A DNA stretch of 64,000 nucleotides, taken from NCBI GenBank assembly GCA_037501455.1, contig CM074864.1:26158001-26222000 (forward strand). The letters are read 5' to 3'. The notes beneath the pieces were generated by a model, which had not been told where the DNA came from, searched no databases, and saw only the letters and a program-made list of their open reading frames with translations. How positions within the stretch are numbered: the stretch's first letter is position 1; the number at the start of each line of letters is the position of its first letter. The position numbers and the translations under genes were made by a program. The stretch is from Lantana camara. Its lineage: Eukaryota > Streptophyta > Magnoliopsida > Lamiales > Verbenaceae. This document shows, piece by piece, positions 1 through 11,170 of this stretch.

Positions 1-2029
1 AGTTGAATAATTGTATAAACACTTTAAATGAACAATTATGCTTAGTAATCAACTAAGGGGATGTATGTGTAATAATTCTAAACTTTTATAAATAACTTAG
101 GGGATGTAAGTGTAATATTTATGAAACTATGTATGTGACTTGAGCTTGTGTACCAAACATGTTGTGAAGTTATAAAGTATGATCTTAAGTGAATTAAATG
201 CACTCTTTATTTGTATCAAGCATGCCATCTACGTACAACAACCTTGTATGTTTATATGATCAAGTTGCTCTTACTTATGCACTTCTTGATGCTTAATTCT
301 AATATTATAATTGTACCCTGTGACATTGGATGATTTAATATGCATTTCGTGAATACATTGACTTCCTAAATTGATCTTGCATCTTTGGATATGGAATTGC
401 ATGATGGTTGCTTGTAAATATGATCTTGTTGAGCATTGATATGCCTTGATTAACCACGACACCTTATCCAAGCACAACATGAACACTTATGCATAACCAC
501 GATCATGTTGAGCAACGCCGTGCGTCTTGTTTGGTTCATATAGAGTCTAAGTCTGGGCTTCTGTATGTCTTATCACAGAGTTTGGTGGTGCCGGTGGGCC
601 CGAGGTTTAGAGTGTTTGGCCCTTCACACTCTCAGACTCTACTTTCACGAGGTGAGGTTTAGGATTTTGTATAGTTACGCGACCTATGGCCTTTACATGT
701 TGATTTCTACCCTTGCATGCGAGTATACTCTATTATAGATATGTATGTGCTGAATATGATATGTTGATGATCTTGTGTGAGTCCTGCGTGGATGGAGGTC
801 ATGAGGCTTAAAGTTCCATCGCGTAGGAAGGGTGTAAATATAAAACCAATTTTTGAGGCACATGTAAGCTATTTTGAAAAACAGTTGTGTTCTAATTCTG
901 TAGCGAGTTTGCCATGAAAGATTGGCGTATATTATGATCTGTTCTGTTGTGGATCCCAGGAGCTGAGGGTAATGGGTCCCCCGGGACGGTTAGGGCCATC
1001 GGGTTATTTACCCATTGCGTAGTTCCATTTGAGATATCATTGCGCGACCTTAGGGTGATGAGGGAGGCATGATATCTTGAGCCTTCGGCTAAGGCCGGGG
1101 ATGACTCTTGTGGGTTCGCTACCCTCTTGAGATCGAGTCTATTTTTAGACGGTGTTATTATAGATGGTTTTGGGGACTGTACATCCCCTCCATCATTGGT
1201 GTAGCGGTTGGATTGATTGTGATTTATGTTCTGAGGAGTAAATGTGGGAAGCTCGTACTCGCCGAGCAGTTGATTATGTTATGTTATGGGATTATGAATC
1301 GGGATAGAGTCTTTCTGGAAAATGGTTTCTAAACTTATATCTATATCTTATTCGTGTTCTTTCAAAACGTTTTGGTATGTAACACCTATCCCCGGTTCAT
1401 GAGTCCATCCTTTTTATTCTGTGCTATGCTCCTTATATATATATATTGTGGGTGTGCGTTAGCCCCCTCACTCGGTCAAGTTGACTGACCCCTCATTCAC
1501 ACTTTTAGTTGCAGGTTTTTGGCGTTTGCTAGGCGGAAGTGAGTCATTTGAGTTGCTCTTCGTCGGTCTAGTCTTTCTATTTGCATTTGTCTTTTCATAC
1601 ACTTTACTTATGCTTTGACTCGTAGACTTGAGATTATACTTTACTATTCGGTAGCCTTGCGTGGCACTCTCATTCGGCCCCTTGTGGAACTTGATGATTA
1701 TTACTTTATGTTAATATTCGGGAATAGGGATTTATGCTAGTTGAACCCGTCACTTGTTATGTTTGTTGATCTATTATTCGGGATTAGGTATCTATGCTAG
1801 TTGAACCCGTCACCTGCTTTGCATGTTTTGTTTTAAATGCTTCCGCTATCTTTTGTTATTGGTTTTAATTGCTTCTGCACTCTGAGTTTGTCGAGTTAGA
1901 TCCGCCTGGCCTAGTGTGTGAGTTGTCTCCCGTTCGCTATGATTCGGATTCGGGCATGGACTTTCTATTTCATGACCGGGTCGGGGTCCTAGTACGGGGG
2001 ATGTGGCATCCTCCGTTTGGGGTGTTACA
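1..2029 (+). mobile_element. A-family gypsy LTR, right-hand part (left end outside window)
   Basis: The sequence ends GGGGTGTTACA at 2029, matching the GGGGTGCTACA end of the LTRs at 10028-12872 and 17501-20348. From about 520 onward it follows them block by block: the TTTGGTTCATATAGAGTC block, the ggtgaggtttaggatttt block, the paired ATTCGGG repeats and the final GGGGGATGTGG block. No primer-binding site follows the end; the next bases belong to the interior of minus-strand element D. It is therefore a solo LTR or a 3' LTR inserted into D, and the left edge decides which. The first 500 bases diverge from the other copies. No coding potential is seen; the small open frames here are chance. 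Confidence 0.8.
1716..1816 (+). repeat. Two-copy direct repeat in A-family LTR
   Basis: Two units start ATTCGGG at 1716 and 1776, and each carries CTAGTTGAACCCGTCAC. The period is about 60 bases. The same pair is found in the other three A-family LTRs. Confidence 0.8.
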
Positions 2030-2736
2030 TGTGCCGTAGAGACGTGTAAATAGGAAGATAATCGCCATGCTCCCGGAATCTTGATTGATCAAATTTTGTC
2101 TCCAAGTCCCGAGTTAAACCCTCGTTCTAATCTTTGTTGAGTTTGTTTAGATTACGTCGTTAGAAGGACTCCTCACTACTTCTTCCCCCCAATCACGGAT
2201 TAGCACTGGTACTTCTGTTACCCTTGCACCCGGATTCTCAATAAAACACGCCTTATGCCCGGGTAGAATAATCCTCATTCAAACTTGACCTTCCTTCAAG
2301 GTGTACTCCATTCTCCGAATCTCCAACCTCCTTTCGGCTTTCCAAACCAATATTTTCAATACCTTCTTCATATCATCCTACAATCTTCAACCCGGTCCCA
2401 AAAGGGGGTCTTAAATTCGACCTTTACTCTAACCATTTCTTCCAACTTCATTGCATTCAAAAATTGAAGGTCGAAAGAAGCGACATCCTATCAAACAAAC
2501 ATTGAATATGTATGTTGGGTTATAATGTCGATGCTATACATCACGTAATTTCCACTCAAGGCCACAAGAAAGTTAGAAGTAGCAATTATAGCACGATAGG
2601 TAAATAATTACATAAAGTGAAAGATGACGTGAATGCACATGCCATGAATTCAAATACCTCGATCCTCAGATTCATGTTTGTTTCCAAATTGAAGCCTTTG
2701 TTCATGCATCCATTGTTTGTTAGCCTTTGATTGATC
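2030..2736 (-). other. Noncoding interior of element D downstream of gag
   Basis: Read on the minus strand, this is the stretch after the gag zinc knuckles, where a protease (DPGATHS-like) normally follows at once in Tekay-type elements, as it does in G and A. No protease or reverse transcriptase similarity is visible in any frame. The part nearest gag (about 2500-2700) is AT-rich. The rest is purine-rich on the minus strand and full of stops, in the style of the interior of element B. The A-family LTR at 1-2029 cuts the element here, so anything further downstream lies outside the window. Confidence 0.55.
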
Positions 2737-3623
2737 GCAGTCGGAAACCATATGTTCCTTCGATCCGCACGCGTAGCACTTCTTCAACCTATCCTAACAC
2801 ATGTTATAGGTGTGGTTAGTTCCCCCAGAATGAGCGCACGGTTAAGGCCCTTTTCTTAGTTTTGAAGGATTTCCGGCCTTATGCTTCTTTCCCCGAATCT
2901 TCTTTTTAACTTGAGTACCGGGATGTTAGGATTTTTCCTCTACTTGTAAATTTGCGCAAAGCCCTAACTCGCCTCTCGATCCCAAATCCCCTTCTTTCTT
3001 ACCTCTTGTTATCCTTCGATTCTTAACCCTTATGGCTTTCATGGTAGTTTTATCCCATGTGCTCGTATTCTCCGCAATTAAGGCCTCCTTGAACTCATCC
3101 CGAAGTCCTTCCATGAAATGCTAAGCCTTCATCTCATCATTGTTCATAATGGGAGGTATATAAGTGTTTATCCTCTCGAATTCCTCGATATACTCCGTAA
3201 CCATTTTGTTTCCTTGCTTTAGAGTAAGAAACTCCTCAAGTTTTCGTTCTCATAGAATGGCCGGCGTATACCGTTTTCTAAACTCCCGAACGAAGGTATC
3301 CCAAGTCAGCCCTTCGCTCGTTGCTTCAATCTGCGGAGCAACTCTTTTCCACAGTGTCTTGCTTGGCCTTGTAGAAGTAAAATAGCAAGACAAGCCATGT
3401 CTGGAGAGTTGCATGGCCACACTTCGAAAATGCTCTCTATCTCTGAGATCCACTCCTCGGCCCGAACATCATCACCTTCTCTGAATTGGGGAGGGTTGAA
3501 TGCCCTGAAGTCTCGATACAACATTGCCATTGGGTTCATATATGACAATTCGGTCGATAGTTGCTCTCGATTTTGTGGATGTTGATGTGATGGTTGGCCA
3601 AAATCTTACCATCGAGGAGGCAT
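2737..3623 (-). pseudogene. gag: Decayed gag of gypsy element D
   Basis: Gag is the capsid and nucleocapsid precursor that packages element RNA. Minus-strand frames show the Tekay-type gag core: a block with RDFRAFNPPQF and RAEEWISEIESIF (3306-3548), then LTWDTFVREFRKRYTP (3250-3330), LKQGNK and EGLRDEFKEAL (2926-3114). Two zinc knuckles follow near 2737-2860. The first has Ser in place of the second Cys (CAHSGGTNHTYNMC); the second is regular (CYACGSKEHMVSDC). The start ATG within ATGCCTCC is at 3623-3621, followed four codons later by TAA. Several stops and frame changes show it is dead. It is weakly protein-similar to the gag of A and G and is a separate family. Confidence 0.8.
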
Positions 3624-4013
3624 CCTGAAAACCCCATAACTACAATATAGGTATATGCGTGCCGGTTAGTACGTGAAAATGACACGTAAGTAAGTGAATT
3701 AAGAGAAATTAGGAAAATACAATGCTTACGAGAAATAAAAGCAACAAAGTGAAAAGAATCCAAACATATATCCAAGCAAGTCCATAGTTGCGCTCGATTA
3801 TGTGGATGTTGATGTGATGGTTGACCAAATCTTATCGTCGAGGAGGCATCCTGAAAACCCCACAACTACAATATAGGTATATGCGTGCTAGTTAGTACGT
3901 GAAAATAACACGTAAGTACGTTAATTAAGAGCAATTAGGAAAATGCTATGCTTTACAAGAAATAAAAGCAACAAAGTGAGAAGAATCCAAACATATATCC
4001 AAGCAAATCATGA
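3560..4013 (-). repeat. 227-bp tandem duplication of leader and gag start in D
   Basis: Two near-identical units begin at 3560 and 3787 (both gttg.gctcgat followed by tgtggatgttgatgtgatgg). Each holds the gag start context CAGGATGCCTCC on the minus strand, with ATG at 3623-3621 and 3849-3847. Each also carries the same upstream leader with tatgcgtgc and caaacatatatccaagca blocks. Differences are scattered substitutions and small indels, so the duplication is not recent. Confidence 0.88.
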
Positions 4014-4102
4014 TGCAAATACGTGCACATATCCACATTGTCCTATGTCGTTCGACTTAGACTGACACAACACGACACTGAGCCCAGGTTTTGCAACCTA
4101 GA

Positions 4103-4114
4103 GCTCTGATACCA
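4103..4114 (-). other. Primer-binding site of element D
   Basis: GCTCTGATACCA on the plus strand is the complement of TGGTATCAGAGC, the site that pairs with the 3' end of initiator Met tRNA to prime reverse transcription. It lies eight bases inside the LTR end at 4123, as expected for a minus-strand element. Confidence 0.9.
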
Positions 4115-4122
4115 CTTTCAGA

Positions 4123-6152
4123 TGTAGCACCCCGCACGGTGGGTCACCACATCCACCGCACCTAAGCTCAATCCACACACGAGATGGGAAACCCGTACAT
4201 GAATCAAGCAAAGGCGAACGGGAGACCGAGAAACACACACCTAAGCTAGATGGAACGTAGACCTTGTCAATTAAAACAAATCACAAAAATAAACACATGC
4301 GAATGCGGAAGCGATATCATACATTCGAATAAGAAATCACAAGTAGCAGGTGATGGGTTCAATCTGGTCCCTAGAAGCCTGTCCAGAATCCTAATACATG
4401 AATTAACAAAACATACATAATAATTAACATGCTTAAACAATATTCGAACAAATGAAATGCAATAGACTCGAACACAACTAAAACTTGACAAACTCCGAGG
4501 ACACGACACGCCGCCTAGCTCAACCTCCACGCTACACCTGTACACTAAAAACAAAAGGGGAGAGGGGTCAGTCACATAGACTGAGTGAGGGGCTACCCAC
4601 ACACGCTATGTATGTATAGAGCAGCCACATTCACACACATTATTCGTGAACTCATGGATAGTTTTTGCACGCTAAAACATTTGACCATGATACGTACGTA
4701 TAGGGATTTCTAATTAAAATGGAAGAAGAGACAAAATTCATACGTTAAATCATACTTTCGAAAGATTCATATTTTATCTTAGTAAAAAAAAAAAAGTCTA
4801 TCCCCATTTCATGAACTTAACAAGACATACATACAAAACTCGGTGGGTACGAGTACCTACTCCCATCCTTGGCTGCTCCGACTAAATAGGCAAACAAATA
4901 CATTCAAATGTAAAACATACTTACACATTAACCTCCTTCTTCGGCGATGGAAGGGTTACACAACCCTAACCATCCATTATGGAAGAGGGGAGCGCAACCA
5001 CTCAAACCCTCAGGTTCCCATTCCCCTACCAAACCTCCTGGCCGGGTTCCGGGTTAGTCCTATCTGAGTGGAGACTATGCTCAGGCTTAACCCGATGGCC
5101 CGCTACCGTACCGGACGTCCTGACTCGCAGGCTCCGGGGCCCAACATTACCGAATACATTACATTACAAATCAAAACCCGTAACGTTAAACTTAACATTA
5201 TCAAACATTAACTTACATACAAGGCATTACCTAGCAACAACCACGCTATTCATACCTCTACGTGTCAAATCCTTTATTCGTATCTTCCGGCTCATAAGAG
5301 GCACACGGTTTGAAGCGTGGTTTAGCGTTGCAACATCGAACAAATACATTAACAAATCAAAACAAGCGTACATAGGCTTGTACATAGTTCTTTATACTTT
5401 CAAAGGCTTAACAAATTCATAAACTTACATATTTTGCACGTATTTACTTATACTTAAGGTTATAGTTCGCATGCATAGAAAATGAGCACATTTCATAGGG
5501 TTTAACTATAACTTAACCTCACCTTACACCGACGTGGCCAAGAATGAGACAATAATTCACCCCAGAATCAACTCGGATTACGAAACACCACCCCGGGTGC
5601 ACCTGGACAAACTCGAATCGTCGGGGAAGTGAACGGATGAAGCAAAACTTCAGCTTGAAGAGGCTAGGTCTTGGGAGCTCTTCTTGTCTCTCCCTCTCTT
5701 GCTTACCTCATTTGAAATGGGGTGGAAGGGGCTGATATTTCAGCTCTTTTTAGAGCTAAAATGGGTAGGGTCACATGGAAACGGGTCGGGTCAAAAGATC
5801 CGGTCCAATCGGATCGGATTTTAAAATGGTAGGGCTATCAAACAGCTTAGAAAATAAAAGGTTAATTCATTGAATCCGACTCATCAAAATGAACTCAATG
5901 ATAAGGTCAGAATTTGAATTTGAATTCCCGAGCTTAAGGTAGCCGAGAAGGCTCAAACACCCTAATTATAATTAGGTCCCTTAATTTGCAAAAGTTGGAC
6001 GATTGAGTCCAAGTACATTTAATTAAATTCTAACACACACATAATTAAAATAAAATGCATATTGACACGTAAGGCATGCAACATCACATAATAACTGAAT
6101 TAAACTCTCCCGAGATGTCGTACCTGGATTGCCGGGAAGACGGGGTGTCACA
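4123..6152 (-). mobile_element. 5' LTR of gypsy element D
   Basis: On the minus strand it starts TGTGACACCCCGTC (6152) and ends GCGGGGTGCTACA (4123), directly next to the primer-binding site, so this is the 5' LTR. Its length of 2030 bases is shorter than that of the other long-LTR elements here. It shares the LTR blocks of family A (tgagtgagggg, the cgagtacgagc block, the pair of cgg-rich blocks near 5030-5140) but is clearly a different family. It carries no clear copy of the GC-rich hairpin cluster. It is inserted in an older LTR that resumes at 6153. Confidence 0.88.
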
Positions 6153-6163
6153 TTATGTACGTG

Positions 6164-6168
<5 letters not shown>

Positions 6169-6204
<36 letters not shown>
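6169..6204 (+). repeat. (AT)n microsatellite
   Basis: About 36 bases of uninterrupted AT. It sits at the same LTR position as the shorter TA run near 25760. Confidence 0.95.
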
Positions 6205-6209
<5 letters not shown>

Positions 6210-6687
6210 TAAGTGTTATATATGAAATATAATGCATGTTATATGCTATGGTTTTAAATATGGATTTATTTTGTTAAGTTTATATATGTTAGGATCCTAG
6301 ATAATTCGGTCTCACGTGCATGACTTCCGTGCTTCGTTTCATGCTCTTTAATGCCTTCTTTTTCATTGTTTATGACCTAGATGTTATATCAACGTGTTAT
6401 GAGTGTTGCATGCGAATTATAGATTTGTTTAACATGAAATATGTGACTTATGATTCAATATGATCTAATATGGCATTATATGACCTAAGTGCCCTCTCAT
6501 TTCATTATTTATGCAGCATTTGCATTCATATGCATTTACCAAGCGTCTATTTGGTGTATATTGAGCCTAAGTTCATCGTTTGCTCTTTATTTTATCCTTA
6601 GGTTTGTTCCATGGGTGACGAAGAGGTCTCTTAGAAGTGTTTCAGTTCGTCGCGTCCAGTTTGGTCGACAAGGTGAGGATTTTTTTC

Positions 6688-6750
6688 TTTTAGTTAATAT
6701 GACCTACAACCGTACGTGAGTTCCCCTTTTAGTTAATATGACCTACAACC
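6688..6750 (+). repeat. 39-bp-period duplication at the E/A junction
   Basis: TTTTAGTTAATATGACCTAC is present at 6688 and again at 6727. The spacer contains GTGAGTTCCCCTTT (6716-6729), which also occurs at 6788-6801 inside the adjoining pol sequence. This arrangement is typical of a templated (filler) repair junction. Confidence 0.8.
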
Positions 6751-6756
6751 CTAAGT

Positions 6757-9700
6757 GATTGCTGAACTATCTGCGCATATATATGTGGTGAGTTCCCCTT
6801 TAGGGGGAAGCTTGGAGACGGACCGAGTGTTTCGTGAGTGCCCGGTGAGTTTTGTGGGCCGAGTTTTTCCAGCAGATTTGATAGAGATGCCGATCAAAGG
6901 GTATGGAGTAATTCTTAGGATAGATCAGCTTCACAGACACCGAGCCGTGATGGATTGCCGTTAGAAAAGGGTTTCGTTGGGTAAAGTTGTGTTTACGGGC
7001 GAGAGGTTGAAGTCCAGTCCATTTGTGTCCTTTATTGAGGCTAGTAAGCTCGTCCGGGATGGTGCGACAGGTTTTGTGGCTTACCTTCTTAATAAACTGA
7101 AGGATCGGGCCAAACTTGAGGAGACTCAGGTCGTACGAGACTTTCTCGAGATGTTCCCTGAGAGTTTGGGGTCTCTACCGCCCGATAGGGACATCGAGTT
7201 TGTAGTAGACCTCTATCCCGGAGCTGAGCCATTTTCGAAGACACCCTACAGGATGGCTCCGACTGAGTTGAAGGAACTGAAGTCGCAGCTTGATGAGCTT
7301 TTAACGTGTGGTTATATCCGTCCGAGCACTTCTCCGTGGGGTGCTCCCGTTCTGTTTATGAAGAAAAAAGATGGAACGTTACGGATGTGCGTAGACTACC
7401 GTGAGCTGAATAGGATGCCGGTGAAGAACAAGTATCCGTTGCCTCATATCGAGGAGTTGTTTGATCACTTGCAAGGTTCACGGGTGTATTCTAAGTTGGA
7501 TTTGAGGTAGGGTTACTATCAGTTACGGATCAGGGAGGAGGATATCCCTAAGACCGAGTTTAACACTCAGTATGGGCATTACGAGTTCGTGGTTATACCG
7601 TTCGGGTTGACTAACACCCCTGCTACGTTCATGGACATGATGCACCGAGTGTTTAAACCGTTTCTTGACAAGTTCGTGGTGATCTTTATAGATGACATCT
7701 TGGTGTATTCGAGGTCCGCTGAGGAGCATGCACAACATCTTCGGATTGTCTTGGAGACTTTGAGAGAGCACAAGCTTTATGCTAAGTTTAGCAAGTTTGA
7801 GTTTTGGATCGACAGAGTTACATTCCTAGGTCACATCATCTCAGGCAATGGAATTCAAGTTGATCCATCTAAGATTTAGACTTTGTCACAGTGGGAGAGG
7901 CCTAGAAATGCGTCCGAGGTGAGAAGTTTCCTTGGGTTAGTAGGTTATTATAGTAGGTTTGTGAAGGATTTCTCTAAGATAGTAGTCCCGTTGACTCTAT
8001 TGACACATAAGAAGCTAAGTTATGAGTGGGATGAAAGGTACGAGAAGAGTTTTCAGACCATGAAAGAGAGATTAACTACGACACCAGTTCTTACCCTACC
8101 CGAGGGTATTGAGGGCTATGTAGTTTACACGGATGCATCTAAGGAAGGTCTCGGATGTGTGTTGATGCAGAATGGTCGAGTTATTACCTATGTCTCGAGG
8201 AAGTTGAAAGAACATGAGAAGAACTACCCCACTCATGATCTTAAGCTTGCAGCTGTCGTGTTTGCTTTGGCTAAGTAGCACCACTACCTCTATGGTGCTA
8301 CTTTTCAGGTGTTCACCGACCATAAGAGCCTCAAGTATCTCTTTACTCAGAAGGAACTTGACACTAGACAGAGGCATTGGGTGGAGTTTTTGGAGGACTA
8401 TAACTGCACGATCCAGTACCACCCCGGTAAGGCAAATGTGGTTACAGATGCCTTGAGCCGGAAAGCGAGTGTTTCGGGTTTGTTGGCAAAGTCTTCAGGA
8501 CAGGGTTCAGAGTTTGTAGTTTCAATGGCTCGTTTAGCTAACATCACAGTTCAGCCTGACTTGAAATAAAAGTTGATTGATGTTTAAAGATTGGTAGCAC
8601 GACCGAGGGTCGATCCAGAAACTAAGTTTGGGTTTGATGATTCGGGTTTGTTCAGGTTCAAGGCGAGAGTGTGTGTACCTAACCAGCTCAAGAGGGCAAT
8701 ACTTGAGGAGGCGCATCACTCGGGTTATTTATTTCACCCTGGTGGTACTAAGATGTACCGAGATTTGAAGGAATTATATTGGTGGAGTGGCATGAAGAGA
8801 GATGACCCGAACTTCGTGCAGCAATGTCTAACATGTTAGATGGTGAAAGCAGAACACCAAAAACCGGGAGGAACTCACCAACCACTTCCGATTCCCGAAT
8901 GGAAGTGGGAGCAAGTGACAATGGACTTTGTGTCAGGCTTACCAAGGTCTAGCAGAGGTTATGATGGGATATGGGTTGTGATTGATCGACTCACCAAGTC
9001 CACCCATTTTCTCAAGGTTCGAATGAGTGACAAGGTGCCTAAATAGCATATTTGTATTGCAATGAGATTGTGATATTGCATGGAGTTCCAGCTAGCATTG
9101 TTTCAGATCGTGATCCGCGGTTTACAGCTAAGTTCTGGCAGGATCTTTAGAAGTGTTTGGGTACGAGACTCAAGTTTAGCACCGCTTCGCATCCTCAAAT
9201 GGATGGACAATCAGAGAGGTTGATTAAGTACCTTGAGGATATGTTGAGAGCTTGTGCGTTAGATTTCAAGGATAAGTGGGATAAGCATTTAGCTCTGGTT
9301 GATTTCGCTTACAACAATAGTTATTAGGTTTCGATTGGCATGGCACCTTGTGAGGCACTTTATGGAGGGAAGTGTAAGTCACCTCTCTATTGGGATATTG
9401 AGGAGTGGCGTTGGACAGAAAAGGATAAACTCGAAAGAGCAAGGCCTCCGGCGAAGATTGAGAAAACCATTGCCAAAGTTAAACTTATTCAGCAAAGGAT
9501 GAAGGCAGCTCAGGACCGTCAGAAGAGTTATGCAGATAAGAGGAGGAGGCCCCTTGATTTCAAAGTTAGACATCACGTTTTCTTGAAAGCATCTCCTATA
9601 AAGGGCTTCTCTCGCATTGGTAAGTGTGGAAAGCTGAATCCAAGATACCTTGCACAGTTTGAGATCATGGAACGGATTGGGGAAGTGGCATATAGGTTAG

Positions 9701-10011
9701 ATCTTCTGCCTAGGTTGACCGGGATACACAATGTGTTCGATGTTTCGTAGCTTCGAAAGTATTATCCCTATGAGACAACCATTCTCCCGACCGAAGAGGT
9801 ACAGCTTGAGTTTGACTTGATGATTATGAAACATCCAGTTGAGATTCAGGATTGAAAGATGCAAGAGTTGAGAAACCGACAGATTCCCTTGGTCAGGGTG
9901 TTGTAGAGAGATCAAAAATCCGAAGAGTCCACTTGGGAGACCGAGGAGAAGATGAGGAAGTTGTATCTGAATTTTTTTCGAGCCGACCAAGGAACCTGGG
10001 GACCAGGTTCA
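6757..10011 (+). pseudogene. pol: Truncated, decayed pol of A-family element (left copy)
   Basis: This would encode the C-terminal part of protease, reverse transcriptase, RNase H and integrase with chromodomain. It starts inside the protease region (6757). RT runs from about 7200, with intact FIDD at 7685-7696. RNase H has [10 protein letters not shown] near 8130. The integrase zinc-binding part lies near 8700-8838, the catalytic core at about 8920-9250, and the chromodomain at about 9856-9985 (IPLVRVL, ESTWETEEKM). In-frame stops include 6962-6964, 7508-7510, 7877-7879, 8276-8278, 8567-8569, 8837-8839, 9044-9046, 9748-9750 and 9853-9855. Many are TAG where the right-hand copy has CAG or TGG. 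No frame is long enough to work. Gag and the 5' LTR of this copy are missing. Confidence 0.9.
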
Positions 10012-10014
10012 CCT

Positions 10015-10027
10015 AAGAGGGGGAGGT
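10015..10027 (+). other. Polypurine tract of left A copy
   Basis: AAGAGGGGGAGGT directly precedes the LTR start at 10028. In this lineage it primes plus-strand DNA synthesis. An identical tract precedes the LTR at 17501. Confidence 0.9.
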
Positions 10028-10979
10028 TGTGACGCCCCGTCCGATCATCCGTACAGGTATGATGTCACGACAATGTTTGCTTATGCATTTACGTGATTTA
10101 CATCCTTATTATGTGTCTTGATTTCCAACAATGATGTAATTATGTGATTTAAATTGATTTAAGTGCATACTTCGAATTCTATGACTTGGCATAAATTATA
10201 CCTTGCATGAATTTGATTTAAATGTTGGAGTTGTTTGTAAAATAGGACTTGGGTGTATTTGCAATTTTGAAAGTTTTGGACCTAATTTAAATTAGGTAAC
10301 TTTAGGTGCGTTTGGAATCGATATGAGCTCGGGAATTCGAATTTGAATTCCAACACCACCATTGGACTCGATTCGGAGATTCGGATCCGATGGAATTTAT
10401 TTCATATTTTTCGGAAGCCATTTAGACCTTAAACGTTTTAATTTTGACATATTGGGCTGAAAGTCATTTATTTGAGCCCAAATCATAATAAAGCCTTTAG
10501 CCTCATATTATATCTTGGAAACCCTAACCTAGCATCATTTCAAACTTCATTTCACACAAGACATATTATCCATGGAGAGCTTCAAAGAAGGATGAAGATC
10601 TAAGGCTTTCTCACACTTTCAAGAGCTCATATCTCCCTCGTTTCTTCTTCATTTCAAGAGCTAAGGTAAACAACGAATTTCTCTTGATGTGAGCTTTAAT
10701 TGTATCCATTAATCTTGGCATGAAACTGATTATTTGAAATGATTTGGTGAAATTTTGAGAAAAATGAACTTTAGACCCAACTTGATGATTCTTGCCTTGT
10801 TTGATGATATCTTAAGATCTTGAGCTAGGATAGATGATAAGCATCATTTATGTGACAAAATATATGATTTTCGTGGAAATTTTATGGTTTAATTGGTGTG
10901 AAATCGACCATTTTCAGCCATGGTTGTCTTCTTCCCGAAGCTGTGAAGTTTTTGCATGAACTACACCAGATCTAAGGTC

Positions 10980-11170
10980 GGAACGGCCGTTCCCGTTTAG
11001 CCTTGGTGCATGGAACGGCCCTTCCCGCCAAGGGCTGATGTCAGCATGCGAGAACGGTAAGGACCGTTCCCGTTTTTGCCTTGAGATGGGAACGGCCGTT
11101 CCTATGCTCGCTAGGTGACTTCTGGGAATGACCGTTCCCATGCTTAGTTATGCATGGGAATGGCCGTTCC
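10980..11170 (+). repeat. GC-rich hairpin cluster in A-family LTR
   Basis: Five clear hairpins or palindromes of the form arm, six-base centre, arm. Perfect GGAACGGCCGTTCC occurs at 10980-10993 and 11089-11102. Variants lie at 11012-11025 (centre CGGCCC), 11123-11140 (arms TGGGAA and TTCCCA around TGACCG) and 11157-11170 (centre TGGCCG). A weaker pair, GAACGG and CCGTTC, lies near 11052-11069. The surrounding LTR is AT-rich. Confidence 0.88.

Larger units (their letters stand above)
6153..6756 (+). mobile_element. LTR fragment of base element E (probably its 5' LTR)
   Basis: From 6157 to about 6392 it aligns closely with 25745-25955 of E's 3' LTR, through blocks such as aagtgttatatatg, taggatcctagataatt and ggtctcacgtgcatgac. 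It then carries on past the point where the copia interrupts the other copy. At 6680-6720 it matches the B-family LTR block with TTTTAGTTA and CCTACAACCGTA. It stops abruptly at 6756, well before an LTR end, at a junction with A-type pol. Confidence 0.75.

Noticed and set aside
4979..5422. 147-codon plus-strand frame
   Set aside because: Antisense within the LTR of D; no recognisable domain and no counterpart in related LTRs.
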